Assembly (NCBI GenBank): GCA_001314845.1
Contig: LJZQ01000004.1
Coordinates: 62,001 to 126,000 of the forward strand
Source: Marinobacter excellens HL-55
GTDB taxonomy: Bacteria > Pseudomonadota > Gammaproteobacteria > Pseudomonadales > Oleiphilaceae
Direction: 5' to 3'
Length of the DNA: 64,000 nt
The notes beneath the pieces are model-generated. The model did no database searches. It was not told the origin of the DNA and saw nothing but the letters and a program-made list of their open reading frames with translations. A program made the position numbers and the translations under genes. This document shows, piece by piece, positions 35,545-44,021 of this stretch. How positions within the stretch are numbered: position 1 is the stretch's first letter; the number at the start of each line of letters is the position of its first letter.

Positions 35545-36359
35545 GCCGGCTCCTCCTGCATTCCGGTGCCAACCCCGGGCAAACCGTAACCATTCGAGGC
35601 ACTGTCCACGCGAGTATCTCCCTGATAAAGCTCCGCCAACGATTCGTTGTCTGCGTTAACCTGCTGGGTATCAAGAACGATCCGGCCCGCCTTCATTCCA
35701 ACAATTCTGTCTGCGTAGTTCTTCGCAAGGTCTAACTGATGCAGCGAACAGAACACGGTCATTTTGTGCTCTGTTACAACTTCCCAAAGCAGATCCATCA
35801 CCTCCCTACCGGCCTTGGGATCAAGACTGGCGACGGGCTCATCAGCAAGAATAACCTTAGGGTTCTGCATCAACATTCTGGCGATGGCAACTCGTTGCTG
35901 CTGTCCTCCTGACAGGTCCCGGCAGCGATAGCCGGCCTTATCCGCCATTCGAACCCGCTCCAGGCAATGCATGGCTTTTTCCCGGGTAGTGTTTGGCGCC
36001 AGCGAATTCCATACGGTTAACAAGCCGCCCGGTCGCTGCCCCATCGCACCATACAGCACGTTCTGGAACACACTGAGGTTTTCAACCAGATTGAACTGTT
36101 GAAACACAACACCAACGTCCCGGCGGATGCTGCGCAACTGCTTGCCCTTAGCCGACGTAACGTCTTTGTCGTCTATTGAAATGGTTCCCGATTGTGGCCT
36201 CTCCAGTCCGTTGAGGCACTTCATCAGAGTGGACTTTCCGCAACCGTTAGCGCCCAGCAGCACGACCCCTTCACCGGCACCAATGGTGAGGTCCAGGGAG
36301 CGTAAAACATGCAAAGCCCCGTAATATTTGTTCAAACCGCTAATCTTTATCGAACTCAT
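35541..36359 (-). CDS. phnC: phosphonate/phosphate ABC transporter ATPase PhnC
   Basis: ABC ATPase of 272 residues: Walker A GANGCGKST (residues 36-44), Q-loop VFQQFN, signature LSGGQQQR, Walker B VILADEPVASLD and H-loop CSLHQ. The C-terminal extension after residue 230 is longer than usual but ordinary. It lies between phnD and phnE, separated from phnD by a hairpin and T run that would lower its expression relative to the binding protein. Confidence 0.92.
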   Translation of the reverse strand: MSSIKISGLNKYYGALHVLRSLDLTIGAGEGVVLLGANGCGKSTLMKCLNGLERPQSGTISIDDKDVTSAKGKQLRSIRRDVGVVFQQFNLVENLSVFQNVLYGAMGQRPGGLLTVWNSLAPNTTREKAMHCLERVRMADKAGYRCRDLSGGQQQRVAIARMLMQNPKVILADEPVASLDPKAGREVMDLLWEVVTEHKMTVFCSLHQLDLAKNYADRIVGMKAGRIVLDTQQVNADNESLAELYQGDTRVDSASNGYGLPGVGTGMQEEPA

Positions 36360-36372
36360 ACTCTTAACCTGG

Positions 36373-36404
36373 AAAAAAGCCCGGGAATGCAGGCACCCCG
36401 GGCT
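36373..36404 (-). terminator. attenuating terminator between phnD and phnC
   Basis: On the minus strand an 8-bp stem AGCCCGGG/CCCGGGCT with an 11-base loop is followed by T6. It lies within the operon, after phnD and 14 bases before the phnC start, so it probably sets excess of the binding protein over the membrane complex. Confidence 0.75.
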
Positions 36405-36432
36405 GTGTTGTCTGTAACAGGAAACCTCATTC

Positions 36433-37329
36433 TCAGTTCAGGTCGATACCTGCGTTCACGTAGGCTTCCTCAACAACGGCGTAATCTTCGGGATGAATAT
36501 CGAAAGCCATGTAGGAGTCACGGTTGAGGAACTTGCCCTCATTCCGTTCAGTAGCAATCAATGCCTCCCACAACTTGTCCCGGTTAGCTTCGAGCGTTTT
36601 GCGCAAGCCGGTTTTGCACTCTTCCGCGAGGTTTGCCCTCATAACAACCGGATCACCGGGAAGGCGGTCGCTTTTCGCGATTACACGGTAGCTTCCACCC
36701 GGGTCCAGCGCTTCGATCTTCTCGATATCGCGATTGCCACCGCCCATTGCGGCGACATCGTCATTTACCAGGGCGGCAATCCGGGCATCACCCGCCATGA
36801 CGATGTCCAGGTCGCGGTCCAGGTCCAGCCCCGCCTGAACCAGCATCTGGCTCGGGAAGATATGGCCGCTGGTAGACCCCACATCTTTGAGTGCCACGCG
36901 CTGACCCTTGAGGTCTTTCAGGCTTTTAACCGTGCTGTCGCTCTTCACGAAAAAGCTACTTCCGTAATGGGGACGCTCAATGGTAAAGAGGATGTCTACC
37001 GGCTGACGCTTGTTAAACAGTACAAATTCTGACGGGCCGGCAAACACCAGTTCAACATCATCGAATTGCAGCGCACTGCCAGCCGCCGTGCGGTTGCTCA
37101 GAGAGAACATTTCCAGGTCCAGGCCGGTTACAGCCTTGAATTCTTCGCTGAACGGGCCGAAGGCGTCCCGTAACTGGCCCATGCCTTCAATACCGGTATC
37201 GGCCATACGTATGGGGTTGGGGCAGACTTCGTTAAGATCCGACTCGGCTGCAAGAGCCGGAATATTCATAACAACGGAAAGCGCAGCGACGGCGGCACCC
37301 TTTACAGCGACTTCACGGATAAACTTCAT
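36433..37329 (-). CDS. phnD: phosphate/phosphite/phosphonate ABC transporter substrate-binding protein PhnD
   Basis: Periplasmic binding protein of 298 residues with a signal peptide to about residue 27 (VVMNIPALAAESD). Family stretches include FVKSDSTVKSLKDLKGQRVALKDVGSTSG, GDARIAALVNDDVAAMGG and MAFDIHPEDYAVV. The ATG at 37329 with GGAG twelve bases upstream gives a proper signal peptide; a longer frame from 37368 does not. The promoter region has a Pho-box-like site, so induction by phosphate starvation is likely. The ligand is unknown. Confidence 0.9.
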   Translation of the reverse strand: MKFIREVAVKGAAVAALSVVMNIPALAAESDLNEVCPNPIRMADTGIEGMGQLRDAFGPFSEEFKAVTGLDLEMFSLSNRTAAGSALQFDDVELVFAGPSEFVLFNKRQPVDILFTIERPHYGSSFFVKSDSTVKSLKDLKGQRVALKDVGSTSGHIFPSQMLVQAGLDLDRDLDIVMAGDARIAALVNDDVAAMGGGNRDIEKIEALDPGGSYRVIAKSDRLPGDPVVMRANLAEECKTGLRKTLEANRDKLWEALIATERNEGKFLNRDSYMAFDIHPEDYAVVEEAYVNAGIDLN

Positions 37330-37403
37330 AGTTTTATTTACTCCAGAATAAGGACCCAACAAGGTCATAGGAATTTATAGTGTGGAGAAGCTAACAATCA
37401 TTG

Positions 37404-37421
37404 ATGACAAGTCGTTTACAG
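37404..37421 (-). promoter_or_regulatory. putative Pho box upstream of phnD
   Basis: Minus strand CTGTAAA-CGAC-TTGTCAT against the PhoB consensus CTGTCAT-AAAT-CTGTCAT: five and six of seven matches in the two half-repeats. A TATAAA sits about 24 bases further on, longer than the usual spacing, so the promoter fit is imperfect. Confidence 0.5.
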
Positions 37422-37496
37422 CATTCTGCAGTCTGGAGGGCAAAACCAGTAGCAGTCAGCCGTGACTGCCACTGATTCAATATGAGCAGGGAGGGG

Positions 37497-39173
37497 TTAC
37501 TCAGCACTCAATTCAATGACGTCGATTCCGAAAAGGGTTGTCGTTCCGCTTACCTCATTACCAACCACCAGCATCGGCTTTCCGTTCGGACTATTCTCTG
37601 ACGAAATAAAAGCAAAGCCCTCAGGACCAAGGTCGCCAGCCATTCCGTCTTTCAGATCATTCTCAGACACGGAGAAATCCCGGTTGTTCAGGTACTGTAC
37701 GAACTCCGGATTCTGAGGATTGGTGACGTTGTAGACCATGATGCCGCCGACACGCTCCAGGCCGATAAAGGCAAAGGTCTGGCCGTTAATTTCACCAACG
37801 GTCACGCCCTCCGGCTCTGGACCTTTGTCGTCTGAGCGGTTATCAAAGGAGTTCTCGTCGTTGTTGCCGTTGAAGTTGTCAGGGATCAGGCTGGCGGTGA
37901 TGCGTTCGAATTCGCTGCCGCTGTCAAATACCCGGGTGCCGTCGGCAGACCAGATGGAGAAGGAACGTGCGCCGTAGGAGTACAAGGTGTCGTATTCGCA
38001 GTTGTTTTCCACGTAGATTTTAACGTCGTCCACGTCCACGTTACCGTCGTTGTTGAGATCACCCAGGTCGGCAGGCAACTGTGAAGGATTACAGTCGTTG
38101 CTAATGCCCATGGTAGAAGTTGTTTTAAGGCGACCCAGGTTTTCGTCGTCCTGAATTCCGGCGATTCCGGCAAGGGTGCCAGTCAGGGTAAGGTCTTTGA
38201 CCCGGAACTCTTCGGTCCAGGTGTCGTAGTCCCTAGCGTCACCTTCATTGGCGGTAATGTAGTAGGTCTTACCGTTGAACCCGTAGCTGGTAATTGCATC
38301 CGGCTGGTACATGCCTTTAACCGGCCAGTTACGGATGTTTATACCGCTGTCACGGTTACTGGCGTCTAATTCATTGCCTAGGATGCTATGGTCCTTAAAG
38401 CCAAGCGGCACGATGGCCGTGATTTCACCGGCGGCGATGTCCAACTCGGCCACGGCGTTGTTTTCCTGCAGGGCAACCCAGGCTTTGGTGTTGTCGATGG
38501 ATACGGCAATGTATTCCGGTTCCAGGTCCTGTGCCAAGCTGGCATCGGGGCCGAATATCCGCAATCCAGTCGCTTCCAGGTCTGCCTGCTCAGCATCGAA
38601 CCCGGTGAAACCGGCGGTGGTCACGGTGGCAGAAGCAACGCCATTGGAGAGATCAATGATGCTTACAGAGCCTTCCGGATCAATCGTGTAGTCGTCGCTG
38701 GGCTCACCTTCGTTGGCAACCAGGACTTTCTTGCCATCGCGCGTGAACGTCAGCATGTCTGGCAGGGCACCAACTGTGACTTCACCAATTTTGTTCAGGT
38801 CAGTGGAGTCATAAAATACAACTTTGCCGGGATCTGTCTTTGGATCTGCTTCGATGGCCACAGCCACAATATCGCCGTAGACAGCCACACTGTTTGCGGG
38901 GCCGCCTTCTGCGGTCGCATCAATGCTACCTAGAAGGTTGGGCATCTCAGGGTCATTGATATCCAGTACATCAACAACTTTGTCATTCGCATTGATCACG
39001 AACAACCTCTGATTGGCAGGGTCATGGGCCACAATCTCTGCGGCTGATTCGTCGAAAACACCACTGGCGTATGTGCCGAGCACATTCAATTCAATCAGGG
39101 TCTTACTGGTGCCTGGTGCACCGTCATTTCCATCATCGCCATCACAACCGGCAAGCACAATCGCGGATGCCAA
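37497..39173 (-). CDS. choice-of-anchor I family lipoprotein (phytase/alkaline-phosphatase-like beta-propeller)
   Basis: Secreted protein of at least 558 residues with the lipobox VLAGC. It has propeller-like repeats (RLFVINANDKVVDVLDIN, PDMLTFTRDGKKVLVANEGEPSDDY, TAFVALQE-like KAWVALQENNAVAELDI) and the family element KGMYQPDAITSY. An EF-hand/dockerin-like insert DLNNDGNVDVDDVKIYV lies near residue 365. Members are often labelled alkaline phosphatase, without proof. TTG at 39173 leaves only ten residues before the cysteine; in-frame coding-like sequence (SRTLLSTAVL) extends upstream without a start, so the N-terminus is unclear and may be frameshifted. A Pho-box-like site is upstream. Confidence 0.78.
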   Translation of the reverse strand: MASAIVLAGCDGDDGNDGAPGTSKTLIELNVLGTYASGVFDESAAEIVAHDPANQRLFVINANDKVVDVLDINDPEMPNLLGSIDATAEGGPANSVAVYGDIVAVAIEADPKTDPGKVVFYDSTDLNKIGEVTVGALPDMLTFTRDGKKVLVANEGEPSDDYTIDPEGSVSIIDLSNGVASATVTTAGFTGFDAEQADLEATGLRIFGPDASLAQDLEPEYIAVSIDNTKAWVALQENNAVAELDIAAGEITAIVPLGFKDHSILGNELDASNRDSGINIRNWPVKGMYQPDAITSYGFNGKTYYITANEGDARDYDTWTEEFRVKDLTLTGTLAGIAGIQDDENLGRLKTTSTMGISNDCNPSQLPADLGDLNNDGNVDVDDVKIYVENNCEYDTLYSYGARSFSIWSADGTRVFDSGSEFERITASLIPDNFNGNNDENSFDNRSDDKGPEPEGVTVGEINGQTFAFIGLERVGGIMVYNVTNPQNPEFVQYLNNRDFSVSENDLKDGMAGDLGPEGFAFISSENSPNGKPMLVVGNEVSGTTTLFGIDVIELSAE

Positions 39174-39266
39174 AACTGCTGTACTGAGAAGAGTTCTAGA
39201 AAACGTCGTACAAACCTCGTCAACTATACCAATGTGTCATTTCACAACACACCCTATGGGGTCTGC

Positions 39267-39284
39267 ATGACAACGAAGCGTCAG
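39267..39284 (-). promoter_or_regulatory. weak Pho-box-like site upstream of choice-of-anchor I gene
   Basis: Minus strand CTGACGC-TTCG-TTGTCAT. The second half-repeat matches six of seven PhoB positions, the first only four of seven. It is supported mainly by context beside a second Pho-box-like site at phnD. Confidence 0.35.
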
Positions 39285-39314
39285 ATTAACGATAGTTCCG
39301 AGTCAGATTTGTTA

Positions 39315-39347
39315 CACCAAAAAAATGGCGGCCAACTGGCCGCCATT
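39315..39347 (-). terminator. intrinsic terminator of dps
   Basis: On the minus strand a perfect stem AATGGCGGCCA/TGGCCGCCATT with a minimal loop is followed by a seven-base T run, 24 bases after the Dps stop. Confidence 0.88.
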
Positions 39348-39370
39348 CACGATAACGCCTGAGCTCTAGA

Positions 39371-39844
39371 TCACTGACCCAGATAACTCCGATACATCCA
39401 CACCGTTTTTTCCTGCTGAGAAATGTAATCGCTCATCAGGGCTGCGGTACCTTCGTCGTCGGCCTCGCCGGCCAGGCTCAGCAGCTCACGCTGCTTGGCG
39501 ATCAACTTGCCGAAGCTTTCTACGATGTTGCCTACGGCTTCTTTGCCATCGGCTACGTCTTTGCGCTCTGGCACATCAGACGTCTCAATGTAGGTGCTGT
39601 AGGCGTGGGAGGGCTGATGACCCAAGGTCAGTACCCGCTCTGCGATCTCATCGATTTTCAGCAGCAGATCGTCATACAGCTCCTCAAACTTGGCGTGCAG
39701 TTCGAAGAAGTTATCACCCTTGATGTTCCAGTGGTAACCGCGCACGTTCATGTAGAATATCTGGTAGTTAGCCAGCAGCCCATTCAAAGAATCTGCAAGC
39801 TTTTGCGTCTTGTCTGTATCCAGACCGATGAAATTCTTACCCAT
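39371..39844 (-). CDS. dps: Dps-family ferritin-like DNA-protection protein
   Basis: Cytosolic four-helix protein of 157 residues that forms a dodecamer, oxidises and stores iron and protects DNA in starvation or peroxide stress. The ferroxidase elements are YHWNIKGDNFFELHAKFEELYDDL (His and acidic ligands at the dimer interface) with IDEIAERVLTLG. The ATG at 39844 has AGGAGG six bases upstream; a longer frame to 39877 lacks this. The N-terminal tail has few lysines, so direct DNA binding is uncertain. Monocistronic with a strong terminator. Confidence 0.92.
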   Translation of the reverse strand: MGKNFIGLDTDKTQKLADSLNGLLANYQIFYMNVRGYHWNIKGDNFFELHAKFEELYDDLLLKIDEIAERVLTLGHQPSHAYSTYIETSDVPERKDVADGKEAVGNIVESFGKLIAKQRELLSLAGEADDEGTAALMSDYISQQEKTVWMYRSYLGQ

Positions 39845-40074
39845 ATTGAACCTCCTGATTCGCGTTAGGGTTTTCACTTGCTATAGCGACGAGCTTACGC
39901 CCGAGCGCCTGGTGACTGAAGTTTAGTTGTTTAATCCCGTTGATAGCATTGGATTATATCAAAATCTTAAAATCTATAGCCCCCACCTATCAATGAGCAT
40001 TGCACAATCTATTTGGAAATAGTTCTCGTTTGTCTTTAAATGGATACAACAACTTGAACGATGCGGAGCTGATC

Positions 40075-40350
40075 ATGAGCGCACTGAAAGATTTTGTTCA
40101 CAACCACGGTGCAAAGGGTGACCAGTCACTGTTAAAGACGATTACCTTTGCCATAACCCACTTTATCGTGGCGTTCTCCGTCGCTTACCTGCTGACCGGC
40201 GACATCCTGATCGGCAGCCTGATTGCGATGGTCGAGCCTGCCATCAACACTGTGGCCTACTTCTTCCATGAAAAGATATGGGCCCGGCATCAGCAAAATA
40301 CAACCGTTGAAGGCCCCAGCTTACGGCACAATACCGCACCGGGTTGCTGA
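40075..40350 (+). CDS. DUF2061 membrane protein
   Basis: Small protein of 91 residues with two hydrophobic helices (ITFAITHFIVAFSVAYLLTG and ILIGSLIAMVEPAINTVAYFFHE), the DUF2061 pattern that includes LLKT, THF and EPAINT-AYFFHE-W. The ATG at 40075 has GGAG six bases upstream; an upstream frame start at 40000 is less likely. Function unknown. It stands alone between Dps and the convergent oxidoreductase gene. Confidence 0.8.
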   Translation: MSALKDFVHNHGAKGDQSLLKTITFAITHFIVAFSVAYLLTGDILIGSLIAMVEPAINTVAYFFHEKIWARHQQNTTVEGPSLRHNTAPGC

Positions 40351-40388
40351 TTGAGATCAAACCAACTGCACTCCAATAGTGGGCCGGG

Positions 40389-41828
40389 TCAGACCCCGGG
40401 CCCACAATCCATGCAACCTTCGGCCGGTTGGGGGCCAATTTTGAGGTTTCGGTTCAGGTCTTTCAGTGCCGTGCGCAGACCCTCTTCAATCACCGGGTGG
40501 TAAAAAGGCATTTCCAGCATCTCACTGATCGTCAGCCGCTGCTGTGCTGACCACGCCAACAGGTGGGCGATGTGCTCTGCCGCTGGCCCGAACATTTCGG
40601 CACCCATAAACAAACCGCTGCCATGTTCCCCGTACACTCTCAACAGGCCCCGGTCTTTACCAAGCACCTTGCTGCGGCCCTGATCTTCGAAACAGACTTC
40701 ACCCACCGCAAAACAGCCCTGGCACTTTTCATCAACCTGACTGATAGTCAGCCCGACCGAGGCAATTTGCGGGTCGGAAAACACCACCGCCAGCGGCGTT
40801 TTGCGCAATCCGGCCTGCACATCCGGCCAGGCCGCCGCGTTGTCTCCGGCTATGCGGCCTTCATCGGCTGCCTCGTGCAGCAATGGCCGATGGTTGTTCA
40901 CATCACCGGCAATAAAAATATGACTGTCGCCGCAGCGCAGGGTGTGGTCGTCAAAATTCGGCATGCCCCGGTCATCCAAATCAATTCCCGCATTCTGGAT
41001 ATCCAGGTTATCGACGTTCGGGCGCCGACCGGTGGCTGCCAGCAGGTAATCAAACCGCTCCTGATGCTCCTTGCCATCCTCCACCCAGGTGACCTCAACA
41101 CCTTGCTCTGTGCGCTCCACCTTTTTGGTGTCGGCTTCCGGGCTGAGGGCAAATTCCTCACGGAAGGTGTTCAGGGCATAGTCACGAATCTTTTCATCCC
41201 GCAGGCCACCAATGCCGCCGCTGACGCCAAACAGTCGGACACACACGCCCAAACGGCTCAGCGCCTGGCCCAGCTCCAGACCAATCACACCCGGACCAAA
41301 GACCGCGACCGAACCGGGCAGATCCTGCCAGTCGAATATATCGTCATTCACAATCAGACGGTCTTTGGCTTCTTTCAGAATGCCTGGAATGTTGGCCCTC
41401 GACCCAGTGGCAATGATAATGCGCCCGGCCCGAACTTCGGTGTGATCGCCCACGGCAAGTCGATGGCTGTCGACAAACCGGGTATGCCCCATCAACCGGT
41501 GTTCTGCCGGCAGAGACTCCATGGAGCGAACCACCGGCGCGACAAACCGGTCCCGCTCGGCACGAACCCGCTCCATCACTCGCCGTCCGTCGACCCTGAC
41601 ATCACCCGCCAGCACACCAAATTGATCTGCCGTGGCAACATCGTGAGCCCGCTCGGCGGCCGCAATCAGCAACTTGCTGGGCATACAACCGACCCTTGCG
41701 CAGGTGGTGCCATATTGCTCACCCTCGATCAGCACCACGCTGTCGGTTACTTTGCGCACCCGCTGATAAGCGACCATGCCAGCGGTACCTGCGCCAATAA
41801 TCGCGACATCTACTTCACGCTTGTCCAT
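40389..41828 (-). CDS. dihydrolipoamide-dehydrogenase-like pyridine nucleotide-disulfide oxidoreductase
   Basis: Flavoenzyme of about 479 residues. FAD motif VAIIGAGTAGMVAYQ, redox-active disulfide GTTCARVGCMPSK, NAD(P) motif VAVFGPGVIGLELGQ, second FAD motif HIFIAGDVNNHRPLLHEA and the C-terminal catalytic base region EMPFYHPVIEEGL are all present. The tail ends CMDCGPGV, an extra CxxC not standard in lipoamide dehydrogenase. No 2-oxoacid dehydrogenase genes are nearby, so it may act on another disulfide or quinone. Two adjacent ATGs exist; the second (41828) has better spacing from GGGAGG. Confidence 0.85.
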   Translation of the reverse strand: MDKREVDVAIIGAGTAGMVAYQRVRKVTDSVVLIEGEQYGTTCARVGCMPSKLLIAAAERAHDVATADQFGVLAGDVRVDGRRVMERVRAERDRFVAPVVRSMESLPAEHRLMGHTRFVDSHRLAVGDHTEVRAGRIIIATGSRANIPGILKEAKDRLIVNDDIFDWQDLPGSVAVFGPGVIGLELGQALSRLGVCVRLFGVSGGIGGLRDEKIRDYALNTFREEFALSPEADTKKVERTEQGVEVTWVEDGKEHQERFDYLLAATGRRPNVDNLDIQNAGIDLDDRGMPNFDDHTLRCGDSHIFIAGDVNNHRPLLHEAADEGRIAGDNAAAWPDVQAGLRKTPLAVVFSDPQIASVGLTISQVDEKCQGCFAVGEVCFEDQGRSKVLGKDRGLLRVYGEHGSGLFMGAEMFGPAAEHIAHLLAWSAQQRLTISEMLEMPFYHPVIEEGLRTALKDLNRNLKIGPQPAEGCMDCGPGV

Positions 41829-41990
41829 CATGCCTCCCGGCGATCAAAAACCCGATATTTCGGCCAGTTAAACTGCAAGTATAGAAACCTTACCGGTACC
41901 TGACAGGTGAAACCGGGAAAAAATCCGCTTATGCTTGCGAGTCACGAGCAACCTGTTTAGCAACCTATACACGTTTACCGGAGATCTCAG

Positions 41991-42662
41991 GTGCACAATT
42001 ACTGGCTGGAATTCTTCTCGGTCGCACTGGTCCACCTGCTGGCAGTCGCCAGTCCGGGCCCGGACTTTGCCATCATGCTCAGGCAAGCGCTGACCCAGTC
42101 ACGCCCTAATGCCTTGCTCAGTGCCTGCGGTATCGGTCTGGGTATTTTGCTGCATGTGGGGTATTCCTTGCTGGGCATCGGGCTGATCATTCAGCAATCG
42201 ATTATGCTGTTCACCATACTGAAAGTCGTCGGGGCACTGTATCTGCTCTGGATTGCCTGGCATTGCCTGCGGGCAAAACCGGGCGGCGTTCACATCGAGG
42301 CAAAGGACGTCAAAGTCCAAACCGGCTGGGGAGCGTTTCGGCTGGGGTTTCTGACCAACGCCCTCAACCCTAAAGCCACGCTGTTTTTTGTGTCGCTGTT
42401 TTCAGTGGTGATCAACCCCGGCACACCCATGTTGCTGCAGGCCGGCTATGGCCTTTACATGGCGTTTGCAACCGGGCTCTGGTTTGCCATGGTGGCGGTG
42501 TTCTTCACCCAACCCCGTGTCCGCCGCGGATTTAGCCGATTCGGACACTGGCTGGACAGGCTGATGGGGGGCGTTCTGGTGCTGCTGGCCGGACAACTGC
42601 TGCTGTCTACAGTGACCGGATCAGAGCCTCCGTCTGTTCCCACGCCAGGCACGGATCAGTAA
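41991..42662 (+). CDS. LysE/RhtB family amino acid exporter
   Basis: Inner-membrane exporter of 223 residues with six helices. The family signature ASPGPDFAIMLRQALTQSRPNAL follows the first helix, and LGFLTNALNPKATLFFVSLF is the conserved second-half element. GTG start with GGAGATC upstream. It probably exports an amino acid or small amine. The last 56 bases overlap the convergent DAHP synthase gene, and the neighbour makes an aromatic amino acid precursor, but a functional link is only a guess. Confidence 0.88.
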   Translation: MHNYWLEFFSVALVHLLAVASPGPDFAIMLRQALTQSRPNALLSACGIGLGILLHVGYSLLGIGLIIQQSIMLFTILKVVGALYLLWIAWHCLRAKPGGVHIEAKDVKVQTGWGAFRLGFLTNALNPKATLFFVSLFSVVINPGTPMLLQAGYGLYMAFATGLWFAMVAVFFTQPRVRRGFSRFGHWLDRLMGGVLVLLAGQLLLSTVTGSEPPSVPTPGTDQ

Positions 42663-43659
42663 TAGAGCAACCGTAGATCAGATCGTCACCGTCATCCTGG
42701 CGGCCGAAGGTCAGGAAGCTTTCCAGCATCAGGCCTTTAATGTGCGTGTTGCCCGCGCGCTTCTGGGCCATGACCTCACGGGCAATGCCCAGTTGCCGCT
42801 CCGCTTGCTTGCAGGCGTTGTCGTGACTGCAATCCACCATAACAGCGGTCGACACACCAGCCTTCTGCAGTTCGGCCACGGCCTTGGCAATACTCCCGGC
42901 GTCGTAATTGGTCACGCCACGGCCACCACGCAGCACCAGATGAGTGTCCGGGTTGCCCGCCGTCGTGACCATCACCGGCGCCCCGGCGTGGGAAATACCC
43001 AAGTGGTGATGCGGGTACGAGGCAGACTGCATGGCATGGGTGGCCACCGCTATTCCGCCATCGGTGCCGTTTTTGAACCCGGTCGGCATGGGCAAACCGC
43101 TAACCATTTCCCGATGAATCTGGGATTCGGTGGTGCGCGCGCCGATCGCCGTCCAGCTCACCAGATCCCCCAGGTAGTCCATCATGAAGGGGCTCAGGGC
43201 TTCGGTCGCCAGGGGCAGTCCAAGCTCCGACAACTCTAGCAACAGCTTGCGGGAACGCTCCAGGCCTTGTTTCAGATCGCCCTGGCCGGTGCGTTCGGGA
43301 TCGTACAACAGTCCTTTCCAGCCAACGGTGGTGCGAGGTTTCTCCAGGTAGGCCCGCATGACAATCAGAAACTGGTCACTGACATCGTCCGCCAGCGTTT
43401 TGAGCCTGGCACCGTACTCCAGCGCCGCCTTTTCATCGTGCAGGGAGCAGGGCCCCATCACGATCAGGGTACGCGGGTCCTGGCCGTGGAGCACGCTCCG
43501 GATCTGGTCCCGGTAGCCGGCAATAGCGCGGGTCAACGGCTCACCGGCCGGAAACTGCTGGCGTAATTCGGCCGCTGTCGGCAAGGTTGCTTCCTGGCGG
43601 TGCTGGCAGGCACTCACCGTGTGGGTATCCAGCGTCTCAGATTTCAGAGGCATGTTCAT
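42607..43659 (-). CDS. 3-deoxy-7-phosphoheptulonate (DAHP) synthase, class I
   Basis: Condenses phosphoenolpyruvate with erythrose 4-phosphate, the first step of the shikimate pathway. The 350 residues carry GPCSLHDEKAALEY, MRAYLEKPRTTVGWKGLLYDP, ATEALSPF, GARTTESQIHREM and the metal site in VDCSHDN. Feedback class (Phe-, Tyr- or Trp-sensitive) cannot be assigned safely. The leader is a textbook attenuator: an aromatic-rich 19-residue peptide and a terminator lie upstream (43695-43853), so transcription should fall when aminoacyl-tRNAs for Phe, Tyr and Trp are plentiful. Confidence 0.93.
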   Translation of the reverse strand: MNMPLKSETLDTHTVSACQHRQEATLPTAAELRQQFPAGEPLTRAIAGYRDQIRSVLHGQDPRTLIVMGPCSLHDEKAALEYGARLKTLADDVSDQFLIVMRAYLEKPRTTVGWKGLLYDPERTGQGDLKQGLERSRKLLLELSELGLPLATEALSPFMMDYLGDLVSWTAIGARTTESQIHREMVSGLPMPTGFKNGTDGGIAVATHAMQSASYPHHHLGISHAGAPVMVTTAGNPDTHLVLRGGRGVTNYDAGSIAKAVAELQKAGVSTAVMVDCSHDNACKQAERQLGIAREVMAQKRAGNTHIKGLMLESFLTFGRQDDGDDLIYGCSITDPCLAWEQTEALIRSL

Positions 43660-43694
43660 GTCAGTGTTCCCAATTTCCCTGTGTCAGAATCAAA

Positions 43695-43726
43695 AAAGCC
43701 CCGGCTGGGCTACCAGTCGGGGCTTT
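43695..43726 (-). promoter_or_regulatory. attenuator terminator in DAHP synthase leader
   Basis: On the minus strand AAAGCCCCGACTGG-TAGC-CCAGCCGGGGCTTT (one G-U pair) is followed by TTT, an intrinsic terminator 36 bases before the DAHP synthase ATG and 67 bases after the leader peptide stop. Its descending arm can instead pair with AGCCCGGC at 43756-43763, an antiterminator candidate. A further hairpin GGCAGCC/GGCTGCC spans 43739-43766. Confidence 0.85.
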
Positions 43727-43793
43727 GTGGAGTCCGGTGGCAGCCTGGGTTTCTTGCCGGGCTGCCTTCCTCGTTGTTCAGTCGATGAAGATC

Positions 43794-43853
43794 TTATGGG
43801 CGGCCCGGGCTCTGGATAAAGTAAAAGCCATAACCAAACCACCAAAAATACAC
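43794..43853 (-). CDS. aromatic-rich leader peptide of DAHP synthase attenuator
   Basis: GTG-initiated ORF of 19 codons: MYFWWFGYGFYFIQSPGRP, stop TAA. Residues 2-12 contain nine aromatics (three Tyr, four Phe, two Trp). AGG lies eight bases upstream of the GTG. Stalling at these codons when charged Phe-, Tyr- or Trp-tRNA is scarce would free the antiterminator and allow read-through into DAHP synthase. The peptide itself is unlikely to have another role. Chance occurrence of such a run immediately before a terminator and this gene is very unlikely. Confidence 0.9.
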   Translation of the reverse strand: MYFWWFGYGFYFIQSPGRP

Positions 43854-44021
43854 AGCAGAACCTACGGCCTTCAGTTTTTCACCGAAAGCTTTCAGAACAT
43901 TCAATTGACAGGCTGCGTGTTGTGTCTTCATGCTTTTTACTATAACCCCGTGGTTTTCAGATTGGCAACCCGCAATCCGGATTATTTTGCGGGACCACTT
44001 GACGCGGCTCCGGAGGCCCAG

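Noticed and set aside
39878-39990. OxyR-like ATAG/CTAT spacing upstream of dps
   Set aside because: Only about ten of sixteen consensus positions match, too weak to list as a site.
40563-41903. 446-codon plus-strand frame opposite the lipoamide-dehydrogenase-like gene
   Set aside because: Antisense shadow with low-complexity His/Gln/Arg content and no recognisable domain.
43773-43829. Second short minus-strand frame MAFTLSRARAAHKIFID in the DAHP synthase leader
   Set aside because: Only two aromatic residues; the overlapping GTG-initiated frame with nine aromatics explains the region better.
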